Made by a program: the position numbers and the translations under genes. 32,062 nt of DNA from Bacteroidales bacterium (lineage in GTDB: Bacteria; Bacteroidota; Bacteroidia; Bacteroidales; WCHB1-69). The notes under the pieces were generated by a model that was not told the DNA's origin, ran no database searches, and saw only the letters and a list, made by a program, of their open reading frames with translations. This document shows positions 24,243 through 32,062 of the stretch, one piece after another; the stretch's first letter is position 1; each line of letters opens with the position of its first letter. The DNA lies in contig JAISUP010000094.1 in NCBI GenBank assembly GCA_031272025.1, positions 1-32,062 on the forward strand. The letters run 5' to 3'.

Positions 24243-24737
24243 ATGGAACTGATCACCCCTTCTTTCGGGTTAATATTTTGGATGTTGCTGGGTTTCGGCA
24301 TCTTGTTTTTTGTTTTGGCAAAATTCGCGTGGCCTGTTATCATTAAAATGCTTTCCGAGCGCGAAAAACATATAGAAGAACAATTGTCGGCGGCAAATTT
24401 AGTACGCGAAGACATGAGTCGTTTGCAGTCGGAACACCAAAGACTATTGGTAGAGGCAAAAGAAGAACGGGACAAAATTCTCGCCGATGCCCGCAAACTG
24501 CGCGAAAAACTCGCCGAAGAAACCAAAGCCAAAGCCAACGAGGAAGCCAACGCTATTATCGCGGAAGCCAAACAAGCTATTCATTTCGAAAAAATGAAAG
24601 CAATGGTTGAAATAAAAAACGAGATTGCCAATCTCTCTATCGAGATCGCGGAAAAAGTATTGCGACACGAACTCTCGGATAAAACACAACAAGAGACACT
24701 TGTATCGCGATGGATGCAAGAGGTAAATTTGAATTAA
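24243..24737 (+). CDS. atpF: ATP synthase Fo subunit b
   Basis: 164 residues. One N-terminal membrane helix (~8-34, PSFGLIFWMLLGFGILFFVL) is followed by a long charged coiled coil (LSEREKHIEEQLSAANLVRED... to the end), the peripheral stalk that holds F1 against subunit a. The later part, EIANLSIEIAEKVL, is the family's C-terminal signature. It is the last atp gene here: atpH, atpA, atpG, atpD and atpC do not follow, and a tRNA gene starts 66 bp later. The F1 genes must lie elsewhere in the genome. Confidence 0.95.
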   Translation: MELITPSFGLIFWMLLGFGILFFVLAKFAWPVIIKMLSEREKHIEEQLSAANLVREDMSRLQSEHQRLLVEAKEERDKILADARKLREKLAEETKAKANEEANAIIAEAKQAIHFEKMKAMVEIKNEIANLSIEIAEKVLRHELSDKTQQETLVSRWMQEVNLN

Positions 24738-24777
24738 AAAAAAACACAAGATCGCGTGCGCGAAACAAAAAAAGTTG

Positions 24778-24785
24778 TATCTTTG
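24778..24785 (+). promoter_or_regulatory. -7 element (TATCTTTG) of the tRNA gene
   Basis: A perfect TAnnTTTG, 18 bp before the tRNA. The -33 position has GTG rather than TTG. A small cacac/gtgtg inverted repeat lies between the element and the tRNA. Confidence 0.6.
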
Positions 24786-24803
24786 CACACTCATTGTGTG
24801 AGC

Positions 24804-24877
24804 GGTCCCTTAGCTCAGTTGGTTAGAGCATCTGACTCATAATCAGAGGGTCCTTGGTTCGATACCAAGAGGGACCA
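24804..24877 (+). tRNA. tRNA with CAT anticodon (Ile2 or elongator Met)
   Basis: 74 nt, full cloverleaf. Acceptor GGTCCCT pairs with AGGGACC. The D-arm is GCTC/GAGC. The anticodon stem TCTGA/TCAGA holds the loop CTCATAA, so the anticodon is CAT. The T-arm is CTTGG/CCAAG around TTCGATA. Discriminator is A; CCA is not encoded. Pairs C4-G69 and C5-G68 match those that lysidine synthase (TilS) recognises in tRNA-Ile2 of E. coli, and the acceptor resembles E. coli ileX, so tRNA-Ile2 (read as AUA after lysidine) is a serious alternative to tRNA-Met. It is not an initiator: the anticodon stem lacks the three G-C pairs. Confidence 0.95.
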
Positions 24878-24883
24878 CATGTA

Positions 24884-24920
24884 AGGTTGCCCCTAAAATC
24901 AATAAGGACAGCCTTTTTTT
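24884..24920 (+). terminator. Rho-independent terminator after the tRNA
   Basis: aggttgccc (24884-24892) pairs with ggacagcct (24906-24914), with one mismatch and one G-U pair, and leads into seven T (24914-24920). Confidence 0.65.
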
Positions 24921-24952
24921 ATATATCTATTATTCGTATACACGATTAAAAT

Positions 24953-26494
24953 ATGGGAGTCATTGTTAGACAAAGTATCAAAAGCACGTTGATAAACTAT
25001 TTGGGGTCTTTCATTGGATTTGTTACTACCTTTTTTATCATTACCCGTTATCTTACCCCGGCAGAGGTAGGTTTTGCCCGTGTGTTTTTTGATACGGCAT
25101 TCTTATTCGCGAGTTTGGCTCAGTTGGGAACAAGTGCTTCTGTTATGCGCTATTATCCGTATTTTAAAAATTCGGAAAAAAAAGACCACGGGTTTTTCTT
25201 CTGGACATTGCTCGTCCCTCTCGTGGGCTTTTTGCTGTTCCTTGTCGTTTTTTTCTTGTTTAAAGGTACTTTTATACATATTTTTTCAAAAAATGCCTCA
25301 TTGTTGGTCGACTATTACGACTACCTTGTACCCATGTCTTTTTTTCTGCTCTATATAGCAGTTTTCGAAACCAATTCTAACGTGTTGATGCGTATCGCTG
25401 TTCCCAAATTTATTAGAGAAGTGTTAGTGCGCGTACTCATGATATTGGTTTACCTGCTCTATGGGTTTAAGGTTATTTCGCTACGTCAATTCGTGATAGA
25501 CTATTGTGTCGTGTATCTCATCGCGTTAGTGTGCAATATCATTTATCAGTTTAAATTAAAAAAGGTATCTTTAAAGCCGGACATGTCAATTATCACGCCC
25601 CCTTTGCGTAAGGATTTTCTCTTTTACACCGGTTTTTTGGTAGTATCTTCCGTGAGTGGGTTAATTACCACAAGCATCAGTTCGCTTGCCGTAAGCGCGA
25701 AAATGAATCTTGACTACGCGGGGATACTCACGGTCGCGGGTTATATTGCAACTATCGTGGAAATTCCATATCGCTCGCTTTCTGCTATTGCCAGCCCCAA
25801 TATCTCTATTGCCATCAAAAATGACGACAAACAAACTGCCAATAACTTATGCCAATCTGTATCTTTGCACCAATTGTTAGCGGGTTCGCTTGTTTTTTAT
25901 GTTATATGGATCAATATTGATGTGATTTATCAAATTTTACCTAATGGCGACATCTATGCTGCCGGAAAATGGGCGGTACTCGCCATTTGTCTTTACCGAC
26001 TATTTAATTCGGTTTGTGGTATTGGACCTTCCGTGTTAGGGTATTCCCGTTATTATTACTTGACCCTTATCTTTACAATATTGCTTACTTGCTCTACTTT
26101 CGTATTTACTTTATGGTGGATTCCATATTGGGGCATCGTGGGTGCCGCTTTTGCTACTTTTGTCTCTTTTATTATTTATTACACGTCTCTTTTATGGGTA
26201 GTGAAACGAAAAATGGCAGTAACACCTTTTTCTTTTCCACAATTGAAAGTTGTGGGTCTCCTACTCGCGCTTTTCTTGCTCAACGCGGCATGGGAATATA
26301 GCCTAGCCCCCGTTTTCGCTAAATTGCCTTTGCAACCCTTTTGGTGCAATATCCTGAATAGATTGTCGTGTACATTGCTTATGCTCGTTATCGCCATCTT
26401 CGCGATTTATAAGATGAAAATATCAGAACAAGTAAACATGTTGATACGTAGAGGATTAAAAAAAACCGGTATCTCGATAGAAATCGGGAAATAA
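24953..26494 (+). CDS. Wzx/oligosaccharide flippase family polysaccharide exporter
   Basis: 513 residues, highly hydrophobic, with about 12-14 predicted membrane helices. The N-terminus (IKSTLINYLGSFIGFVTTFFI, then LTPAEVGFARVFF) is typical of the MOP-superfamily Polysacc_synt group. Members flip lipid-linked glycans (O-antigen, capsule, peptidoglycan-like) across the inner membrane. No glycosyltransferase gene is adjacent, so the glycan is unknown. It begins 32 bp after the tRNA terminator and is followed by yraN, which has its own -7 element. MurJ is an alternative but less likely given the N-terminus. Confidence 0.88.
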   Translation: MGVIVRQSIKSTLINYLGSFIGFVTTFFIITRYLTPAEVGFARVFFDTAFLFASLAQLGTSASVMRYYPYFKNSEKKDHGFFFWTLLVPLVGFLLFLVVFFLFKGTFIHIFSKNASLLVDYYDYLVPMSFFLLYIAVFETNSNVLMRIAVPKFIREVLVRVLMILVYLLYGFKVISLRQFVIDYCVVYLIALVCNIIYQFKLKKVSLKPDMSIITPPLRKDFLFYTGFLVVSSVSGLITTSISSLAVSAKMNLDYAGILTVAGYIATIVEIPYRSLSAIASPNISIAIKNDDKQTANNLCQSVSLHQLLAGSLVFYVIWINIDVIYQILPNGDIYAAGKWAVLAICLYRLFNSVCGIGPSVLGYSRYYYLTLIFTILLTCSTFVFTLWWIPYWGIVGAAFATFVSFIIYYTSLLWVVKRKMAVTPFSFPQLKVVGLLLALFLLNAAWEYSLAPVFAKLPLQPFWCNILNRLSCTLLMLVIAIFAIYKMKISEQVNMLIRRGLKKTGISIEIGK

Positions 26495-26518
26495 AAAATG
26501 TAGAATAAAAAAAATCGT

Positions 26519-26526
26519 TACCTTTG
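26519..26526 (+). promoter_or_regulatory. -7 element (TACCTTTG) for yraN
   Basis: A perfect TAnnTTTG, 46 bp upstream of the yraN ATG and 24 bp after the flippase stop codon. It may start the yraN-porV-ispF-miaB run. Confidence 0.5.
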
Positions 26527-26572
26527 CTACCCGAAATAAAATTTATAAATAACTTTAAATCAATAGACTATT

Positions 26573-26938
26573 ATGATGACAGGCAAACAAGAAACAGGAA
26601 AAAAAGGCGAGCAAATCGCGATGGATTTTTACCGGAAACAAGGGTATCGTTTGGTAGCAACCAACTGGCGTTATGGTCATTTGGAGGTAGATATCATTGT
26701 TGAAAATGACCAAACCATTGTTTTTTGCGAGGTAAAGACTCGAAGTTCGAGCATGGCAGGTAGCCCTGCAAACTTTGTGGATAACGCCAAACAACGACAT
26801 TTGATTCATGCCGCCGACCATTACGTGCAATGGAAAAGGGTAAACAAAGAGGTGCGTTTTGATATCATCGCTATCCTACTTACTCCTTTGGGCGATGAAT
26901 TAGAGCATATTGAAGGGGCTTTTTTGCCCGGTTGGTAA
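26573..26938 (+). CDS. YraN family (UPF0102) putative nuclease
   Basis: 121 residues. It has the PD-(D/E)XK-like core of the family: GEQIAMDFYRKQGYRLVATNW, then GHLEVDIIV (Glu38 and Asp40 as candidate metal ligands) and FCEVKTRS (Glu53 and Lys55 of the E-x-K). YraN proteins are small restriction-endonuclease-fold proteins, probably acting on DNA or RNA; their substrate is not established. Two ATG codons in tandem (26573 and 26576) are possible starts. It is followed 36 bp later by the secreted endo/exonuclease/phosphatase gene. Confidence 0.9.
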   Translation: MMTGKQETGKKGEQIAMDFYRKQGYRLVATNWRYGHLEVDIIVENDQTIVFCEVKTRSSSMAGSPANFVDNAKQRHLIHAADHYVQWKRVNKEVRFDIIAILLTPLGDELEHIEGAFLPGW

Positions 26939-26974
26939 CCCTTTTTGTCGTTTGCAAACTAAATATTTCTAAAT

Positions 26975-28045
26975 ATGAAGAAGTTATTGCTTTATGCAAG
27001 CATTGTTGTTGCTTTATGCCCATGCTTACACGCGCAGGAAGATAGCCTGTCATTCTCTATGCTCGTTTGTTTTTATAACACGGAAAATCTTTTTGACCCC
27101 GAGAACGACAGTTTAACTATGGACGAGGCATTTACCCCTGATGGGTTAAATCATTGGGGATACAAACGTTATTTTCACAAAATTAACGCGTTGGCAAAGG
27201 TCATTCTCGCGATGGGCGAGGGCAATCCGCCGACATTGATAGGACTTGCTGAAATAGAAAACGCCCGTGTCTTACAACATCTGTGCACCCGGTCCCCGCT
27301 CAAAAAATATGCTTACCGTTATGTTCATCACGATTCCCCTGACCGCAGGGGCATTGATGTCGCCCTGCTCTACCGTCCCGACAAGATAACGATTTTGCAA
27401 GAATTTTCTATCCCCGTGATTTTCCCTTTCGACCCGTCGTCACGTAATCGAGACATCTTATACACGGCAATACAATGCCCTTCGGGGGACACGTTACATC
27501 TCTTTGTGAATCATTGGACTTCGCGCTATGGAGGAGTAGGCGCGACCATTGCCAAACGAAATTATTATGCTTCGAGACTGCGGCAACAAGTGGATTCTAT
27601 CTTCTTTACACAACCCGATGCGGCAATTTGTATCGTGGGCGACTTCAACGACTACCCCTCCGACCCAAGTTTGCGCGACTCCTTGCGGGCATTAAACCCC
27701 CAAAAAACACCTAAGGAAAAAAAGGAACTCTTTAACCTTATGGATAATTTTTCGCCATGGAAAAACGAAGGCACCCACAAACAAGGAGCGTTTTGGGGCT
27801 GCTTAGACCAATGTATAGTATCTACTTCACTACTAACCCCTCGACACCCTTTGCAAATAGAAAATGGACAGGCAGAAATTTTTCGTGCCCCTTTTTTATT
27901 AGAAGATGATGAAAAATATGGGGGGAAAAAAGTGTACCGCACGTTCTTGGGACCTCGCTACATTGGCGGCTATTCCGACCATTTGCCCATTCGTGTAAAA
28001 ATAGTGGCAACGCCGCCACAAAATTCTTTTTTCGCCCCCGAATAA
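26975..28045 (+). CDS. Secreted endonuclease/exonuclease/phosphatase family protein
   Basis: 356 residues with a signal peptide (1-20, ending LHAQ). The EEP fold is shown by FYNTENLFD (33-41, metal-contact Asn/Glu), LAEIEN (91-96, catalytic Glu93), HHDSPDRRGIDVALLYR, NHWTSRYGG, VGDFNDYPSDPS (catalytic Asp-x-Asn) and the C-terminal YSDHLPIRVK (Asp/His). The family hydrolyses phosphodiester or phosphomonoester bonds in DNA, RNA or lipids. The substrate is unknown; a periplasmic or secreted nuclease is likely. It lies between yraN and porV. Confidence 0.92.
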   Translation: MKKLLLYASIVVALCPCLHAQEDSLSFSMLVCFYNTENLFDPENDSLTMDEAFTPDGLNHWGYKRYFHKINALAKVILAMGEGNPPTLIGLAEIENARVLQHLCTRSPLKKYAYRYVHHDSPDRRGIDVALLYRPDKITILQEFSIPVIFPFDPSSRNRDILYTAIQCPSGDTLHLFVNHWTSRYGGVGATIAKRNYYASRLRQQVDSIFFTQPDAAICIVGDFNDYPSDPSLRDSLRALNPQKTPKEKKELFNLMDNFSPWKNEGTHKQGAFWGCLDQCIVSTSLLTPRHPLQIENGQAEIFRAPFLLEDDEKYGGKKVYRTFLGPRYIGGYSDHLPIRVKIVATPPQNSFFAPE

Positions 28046-28087
28046 CCCGAAAATAAAAAAAGAATAAAATAAGTAAAATAAAATCTT

Positions 28088-28095
28088 TTTCTTTG
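28088..28095 (+). promoter_or_regulatory. Possible -7 element (TTTCTTTG) for porV
   Basis: One mismatch to TAnnTTTG, in the 82-bp gap before porV, 32 bp upstream of its ATG. Confidence 0.3.
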
Positions 28096-28127
28096 CGTTA
28101 TTATAACTGCATTTTTAAAATAAATTT

Positions 28128-29399
28128 ATGTTAAGAAAAAGTGTCATTGTATTTTTAGCGATAATATGCGGGACTTTACCGGTATTTTCGCAAGTAGTTT
28201 CAGGAACAAGTAGTGATTATTTGGGCAGGCGCAACACGATAACGAGTGCTGTACCCTTTTTACTTATCGCGCCCGATTCGCGGTCAGGAGCGATGGGCGA
28301 CATCGGTGCCGCGACCTCTGCCGATGTTATGTCGCAACACCACAATCCCGCCAAATACGTTTTTAGTCAAAATAAAGCAGGCGTTTCCATTTCTTATAGC
28401 CCTTGGCTCAAAGCCTTAGTCAACGATATTCATTTGCTTTACGTGGCAGGGTACTGGAAAATTACTGATATGGATGCCATATCCATGTCCTTGCGGTATT
28501 TTTCATTGGGCAATATTGATTTTACCGACATGTACGGGAATGCTATCATGTCGCACACTCCTAACGAATTCGCGATAGACATGAATTATTCGCGCAAATT
28601 GACAGATGTCCTATCTATGGCAATTACCCCCCGGTTGATATATTCCGACCTCACGGGGCGGCAATTTGCTTCGGGGGTAGAAACCAAAGCCGGGGTTGCC
28701 GGTGCCGCCGACTTATCTTTGTTCTACGAACAAGATTTTTCCAGCAAAACCCTCCGAAACCAAACCCTGCGAATAGGATTAAATATCTCCAATATCGGGA
28801 ATAAAATGTCTTACGCGACCGGAACCATGCGTAGAGACTTCATTAGTACTAACCTGAAACTAGGGTTAGGCTATAGTATGGATTTCGATGATTATAACCG
28901 ACTTACATTCGTGGGCGAGATCAACAAATTGCTTATCCCTACCCCACCGGTATACGCGGAAGATAGCACGGGACAAACCGTTTACGACGATGCAGGGAAT
29001 CCGGTTATCGCGGCAGGAAAAGATCCAAACGTGTCGGTAGCCCAAGGAATATTCCAGTCCTTTTACGATGCCCCCGGTGGTTTTGTGGAAGAAATGAGAG
29101 AATATAATTGGGCTTTGGGGATGGAATACGTGTATAGAGACTTGCTTGCCGTGCGTTTCGGCTATTTTAACGAAAGTAAATATAAAGGCGGTAGAAAATA
29201 TTTTACCATTGGTGCAGGTGTGAAATACAATATTTTAGGTATTGACGTGTCGTATCTTTTCGCGGTGAACCAAAACCACCCATTAGAAAATACCCTGCGC
29301 TTTACCCTCACTTTCGACTTTGCCTCTTTTAAGAGTTCTGAGATTAAAAATCAGGGCAAATTATTGAAAAATAGCGGTATTAGTAACCAAATCAGGTAG
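28128..29399 (+). CDS. porV: Type IX secretion system outer-membrane shuttle PorV
   Basis: 423 residues. A signal peptide (1-21, LPVFSQ) precedes an outer-membrane barrel of the PorV/FadL-like family. The N-terminal block ITSAVPFLLIAPDSRSGAMG, followed by DIGAATSADVMSQHHNPAK, is diagnostic of PorV (LptO), as are the later VEEMREYNWALGMEYVYRD and GGRKYFTIGAGVKY blocks. PorV collects cargo leaving the Sov channel by binding its C-terminal domain and delivers it to the PorU sortase complex. porU, often next to porV, is not present. The gene ends 7 bp before ispF and is probably co-transcribed with it. Confidence 0.95.
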   Translation: MLRKSVIVFLAIICGTLPVFSQVVSGTSSDYLGRRNTITSAVPFLLIAPDSRSGAMGDIGAATSADVMSQHHNPAKYVFSQNKAGVSISYSPWLKALVNDIHLLYVAGYWKITDMDAISMSLRYFSLGNIDFTDMYGNAIMSHTPNEFAIDMNYSRKLTDVLSMAITPRLIYSDLTGRQFASGVETKAGVAGAADLSLFYEQDFSSKTLRNQTLRIGLNISNIGNKMSYATGTMRRDFISTNLKLGLGYSMDFDDYNRLTFVGEINKLLIPTPPVYAEDSTGQTVYDDAGNPVIAAGKDPNVSVAQGIFQSFYDAPGGFVEEMREYNWALGMEYVYRDLLAVRFGYFNESKYKGGRKYFTIGAGVKYNILGIDVSYLFAVNQNHPLENTLRFTLTFDFASFKSSEIKNQGKLLKNSGISNQIR

Positions 29400-29406
29400 C
29401 GACATC

Positions 29407-29889
29407 ATGGATTATAGAGTTGGGACAGGGTATGATTCGCATCGGTTGGTGCAGGGACGTGCGCTCGTGCTTGGAGGAGTGCATATCCCCTTCGCGAAAG
29501 GTTGCCATGCCCATTCTGACGGAGATGCCGTAATTCATGCCTTGTGCGATGCCTTGTTGGGTGCCGCCGCTTTACCTGACATCGGACAACAATTCCCTGA
29601 CACAAACATGCTCTATCAAGACATCAGTAGCCTCACGCTCTTAGAAAAAACAGTGGCTCTATTACAAAAATCAGGTTGGCAAATCCATAATGCCGACCTG
29701 ACTATCGTGCTACAAGTCCCAAAATTAGCCCCCTATTTGCCCGCGATGAAACAACAACTATGCCCGTTGCTAAAAATTCCAGACACCGCGTTGTCTATAA
29801 AGGCTAAAACTAACGAATTCATGGGATTTACCGGTAGTAGTGAAGGAGTCGCCGCTATCGCGGTAGCGCTATTAGAAACAATACAATAA
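29407..29889 (+). CDS. ispF: 2-C-methyl-D-erythritol 2,4-cyclodiphosphate synthase
   Basis: 160 residues, standard length. It cyclises CDP-methylerythritol 2-phosphate to MEcPP in the MEP isoprenoid pathway, as a cytoplasmic trimer. Metal ligands are Asp10 and His12 (GYDSHRL) and His44 in HSDGDAVIHALCDALLGA; DIGQQFPDTN and the C-terminal IKAKTNEFMGFTGSSEG (substrate/CMP pocket) are present. The start is the first ATG, 7 bp after porV. No other MEP genes are in the window. Confidence 0.97.
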   Translation: MDYRVGTGYDSHRLVQGRALVLGGVHIPFAKGCHAHSDGDAVIHALCDALLGAAALPDIGQQFPDTNMLYQDISSLTLLEKTVALLQKSGWQIHNADLTIVLQVPKLAPYLPAMKQQLCPLLKIPDTALSIKAKTNEFMGFTGSSEGVAAIAVALLETIQ

Positions 29890-29923
29890 CATCTTTTTAT
29901 CTATTATTCAGTATCTTAACGAT

Positions 29924-31234
29924 ATGAAAAAATTATATATCGAAACCTATGGGTGCCAAATGAACGTTGCCGACAGCGAAGTTGTAGCCGCTATTTTGTC
30001 AGAAGAATATACCCTGACAAACACGATGCAAGAAGCTGACTTGTTACTCATCAACACGTGTTCGGTACGCGACCATGCCGAGCAACGTGTTCGAGCGCGA
30101 CTACGCGAACTTGCCGCGCTCAAAAAAGGCAATGCCTCCCTACTCATAGGTCTGTTAGGGTGCATGGCAGAACGAGTTAAAGAGGCTTTGCTTAACGAAG
30201 AAGAGGCACTCGACTTTATCGCGGGTCCGGATGCCTATCGCACGTTACCCCAATTGATTTCCCGTGCCCAAAATAGAGAAAATCCGTTCAATGTATTACT
30301 TTCTACACAAGAAACTTACGATGATATTTTACCCATTCGATACGACACCAACGGGGTGTCAGCATTCATCTCTATCACACGGGGGTGCAATAATTTTTGT
30401 ACCTATTGCGTAGTGCCCTACACCCGCGGTCGCGAACGTAGTCGCCCCCCGGAAACTATCTTGCACGAAGTGGAAGATCTCGCTAATAACGGCTACAAAG
30501 AACTAACTTTACTCGGTCAAAACGTAAATTCTTACTCTTGGAGAAATGACAAAGAAAACATGGATTTTCCTGACCTTATCGCGGCAGTAGCCTCTCATGT
30601 CCCTCACATACGCGTGCGTTTCGCTACCTCGCACCCCAAAGATATTTCCGACAAATTGCTACATACCATCGCCCGCTACCCTAATATCTGCAAACACATT
30701 CATCTGCCGGTACAAAGCGGTAGCGACAACATGCTCAACCGCATGAACCGGGGATATTCGCGCGAAAAATACCTGCAAAGAGTAGCACGTATCAAAGAAT
30801 TATTGCCACATTGTACTCTGAGCACGGATATTATCACGGGCTTTTGTGGAGAAACCGAAAAAGATCATCAAGATACACTAACGCTGATGGAAACCGTGGG
30901 CTATGCCTCTGCCTTCCTGTTCAAATATTCAGTAAGAGAAGGTACCCTTGCTGCCAAAAAATTTACCGATGACATACCCGAAAATGTGAAGGCTCGCCGT
31001 TTCAACGAAATCTTGACCCTACAACAACAACTGTCTTTAAATAGCAATTTAAAAGAAGTAGGAAAAACAGTGGAGGTATTGGTAGAAGGGACATCAAAAC
31101 GCTCGAACAAACAGTTGTTTGGCAGAACAAGTCAAAATAAAGTAGTCGTTTTTGACGGGGGAGATCGACAACCGGGAGACCTTGTCTTAGTAACGATTCA
31201 TCGGTGTACCGCGGCAACACTCATCGGAAAATGA
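29924..31234 (+). CDS. miaB: tRNA-2-methylthio-N6-dimethylallyladenosine synthase MiaB
   Basis: 436 residues. A radical-SAM methylthiotransferase that adds a methylthio group to i6A37 of tRNAs. The N-terminal UPF0004 domain binds one [4Fe-4S] cluster through Cys11, Cys46 and Cys80 (ETYGCQMN, NTCSVR, LGCMAE). The radical-SAM cluster is bound by Cys155, Cys159 and Cys162 (RGCNNFCTYCVVPYTRGRERS). A C-terminal TRAM domain covers about 373-436. YTRGRERSR and the absence of an N-terminal extension favour MiaB over MtaB or RimO. It follows ispF after 34 bp, in one run from porV. Confidence 0.96.
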   Translation: MKKLYIETYGCQMNVADSEVVAAILSEEYTLTNTMQEADLLLINTCSVRDHAEQRVRARLRELAALKKGNASLLIGLLGCMAERVKEALLNEEEALDFIAGPDAYRTLPQLISRAQNRENPFNVLLSTQETYDDILPIRYDTNGVSAFISITRGCNNFCTYCVVPYTRGRERSRPPETILHEVEDLANNGYKELTLLGQNVNSYSWRNDKENMDFPDLIAAVASHVPHIRVRFATSHPKDISDKLLHTIARYPNICKHIHLPVQSGSDNMLNRMNRGYSREKYLQRVARIKELLPHCTLSTDIITGFCGETEKDHQDTLTLMETVGYASAFLFKYSVREGTLAAKKFTDDIPENVKARRFNEILTLQQQLSLNSNLKEVGKTVEVLVEGTSKRSNKQLFGRTSQNKVVVFDGGDRQPGDLVLVTIHRCTAATLIGK

Positions 31235-31251
31235 AATTTAAAAAATTTTGC

Positions 31252-31259
31252 TATCTTTG
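31252..31259 (+). promoter_or_regulatory. -7 element (TATCTTTG) for the small T9SS cargo gene
   Basis: A perfect TAnnTTTG, 20 bp upstream of the ATG at 31280 and just after the miaB stop codon. The predicted leader is about 15-25 nt. Confidence 0.55.
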
Positions 31260-31279
31260 CAAATTCATTCATAAAAAAA

Positions 31280-31801
31280 ATGATTTATATGAAAACAAGT
31301 GTTTTAAAGAAATTCGGTGGGTTATCCGGAATTTGTTTTTTTCTTTTTTTGGGCACGATGCGTGGAGAAACTCCGGTCGTTATCTATCATGATAACGCGG
31401 ACACCTTGCAAATAGATTCCATATTTGTGCAAGAAAACGGAAAAATATATTTTGTCGGCAACGAGCTGTGGGTAGATGATGGGGTAAATGCCCCACATAC
31501 TTTTTTGGTTTCTAACATCCGGAAGATCATCACGGGAAATACAAAATCGCCTATGAAACTACCCGCGATAACCCAAACGTTACCGGCAAAGCCCCTACTT
31601 TATCCTAACCCTACCGAAAGGGTACTCCATTTAACCGGCACGGGCAATCTTCCGGTACAAATCACGATTTATTCTATGTTGGGACAACCTTTGCTCCGAC
31701 AAACGATATCTCCCGAAGAACCGATAGATATATCTTTCCTTTCTTCCGGTTATTATTTGCTGCAAACCCAAGGACACACGTTAAAATTCTGCAAACGATG
31801 A
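31280..31801 (+). CDS. Small T9SS sorting-domain protein
   Basis: 173 residues (ATG at 31280; a second ATG at 31289 gives a more usual signal peptide start, MKTSVLKK). The signal peptide runs to about LGTMRGE. A short middle domain (~30-95) has the pattern VVIYHDNADTLQIDSIFV ... FLVSNIRKIITGN, like the small 'L.dI.kI.F' leader domain seen on many minimal Bacteroidetes T9SS proteins. The last ~70 residues are a type A sorting domain: PLLYPNPTERVLHLTG, ITIYSMLGQPLL, DISFLSSGYYLLQTQG. Almost nothing but leader plus CTD is present, so its own activity is unclear; it is probably surface-exposed or released. It has its own promoter. Confidence 0.85.
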   Translation: MIYMKTSVLKKFGGLSGICFFLFLGTMRGETPVVIYHDNADTLQIDSIFVQENGKIYFVGNELWVDDGVNAPHTFLVSNIRKIITGNTKSPMKLPAITQTLPAKPLLYPNPTERVLHLTGTGNLPVQITIYSMLGQPLLRQTISPEEPIDISFLSSGYYLLQTQGHTLKFCKR

Positions 31802-31810
31802 GGTAATTTA

Positions 31811-32062
31811 TCATATACAATAGGGGTTAAACCTCATTGTTTCCAATTTAACCTCTCCAAGCGTCGTTACCGAAATCATCACTTCGGATTTTCCTTTCGG
31901 AACGTTTTTTAGCGCAACCACGCCGGTTCCGCGCCTTTCGCCGAGCAATTTCCCTCCGGCAAAAACTTTGATATAGGTAATATTTTCCAAGTCTTCGCCC
32001 GAAAAAGTCAAAGATTTTTCCTTGCCGGTAAAATTGATGTAGCGAAACCCGATTTCTGCATT
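31811..32062 (-). CDS. 3' end of an unidentified gene
   Basis: The last 83 codons of a minus-strand gene that starts beyond the right edge; the frame is open through 32062. The visible C-terminus is beta-rich (ITYIKVFAGGKLLGERRGTG, VALKNVPKGKSEVMISVTT, ends RFNPYCI) and looks like an immunoglobulin-like or other small beta-sandwich tail of a larger, perhaps secreted, protein. I do not recognise the family. It converges with the small T9SS gene, with 9 bp between the stop codons. Confidence 0.6.
   Translation of the reverse strand, partial: NAEIGFRYINFTGKEKSLTFSGEDLENITYIKVFAGGKLLGERRGTGVVALKNVPKGKSEVMISVTTLGEVKLETMRFNPYCI

Noticed and set aside
26573-29399. Defence island (YraN nuclease plus EEP protein plus the Rpn gene elsewhere)
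   Set aside because: YraN is widely conserved and the EEP protein has a signal peptide; there is no sensor, helicase or toxin partner and the neighbours are housekeeping genes.
28128-29399. Full T9SS gene cluster
   Set aside because: Only porV and a PorE-like gene are present, 22 kb apart; no porK-L-M-N, sov or porU is found here.

Overview
The window is a chromosomal segment of a Bacteroidota bacterium, most likely of the order Bacteroidales. Four kinds of evidence point there: type IX secretion (T9SS) signals and components (PorV, a PorE-like OmpA protein, two proteins with C-terminal T9SS sorting domains); promoters of the Bacteroidetes form TAnnTTTG with few Shine-Dalgarno sites; a TonB-type receptor of the outer-membrane beta-barrel family; and Bacteroidales-style versions of SerA, HutH, the PUR-alpha protein and the ATP synthase a subunit with its long N-terminal extension. 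The content is mostly chromosomal housekeeping. I see no prophage, CRISPR array or complete insertion sequence.

Layout. 1-473: the 5' part of an Rpn-type nuclease gene, running off the left edge. 711-5936: a large secreted Omp28-like protein and a PorE-like TPR/beta-propeller/OmpA protein, both on the minus strand, separated by about 1.1 kb without genes. That gap is full of small palindromes, a (TG)14 tract and a 170-bp MITE-like element. 6068-11175: a lipoprotein, tsaD and a secreted GH3/beta-lactamase-fold fusion. 11195-15556: a minus-strand run of moxR, a DUF58 gene and a TonB-type receptor. 15649-21217: amino-acid metabolism, with an M20 amidohydrolase, hutH, a small lipoprotein, serA and a degenerate arginase-fold protein. 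21413-24737: a plus-strand run of a PUR-alpha protein gene, parA, atpB, atpE and atpF. 24804-24877: a CAT-anticodon tRNA. 24953-31801: flippase, yraN, a secreted endo/exonuclease/phosphatase protein, porV, ispF, miaB and a small T9SS cargo protein. 31811-32062: the 3' end of an unidentified minus-strand gene.

How the genes work together. PorV carries T9SS substrates to the surface attachment machinery, the PorE-like protein could anchor that machinery to peptidoglycan, and the two CTD proteins are plausible cargo. The atp genes encode only the membrane (Fo) half of ATP synthase; the F1 genes must lie elsewhere. HutH and the arginase-fold protein suggest histidine breakdown, but hutU and hutI are absent and the arginase-fold protein lacks the canonical metal ligands. 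I found no clearly new multi-gene system. The best leads are the parA-atpB overlap with the split ATP synthase, two mutually exclusive hairpins between atpE and atpF, the degenerate arginase, the lysine-type SerA, the moxR-DUF58-receptor run, and the palindrome/MITE island.
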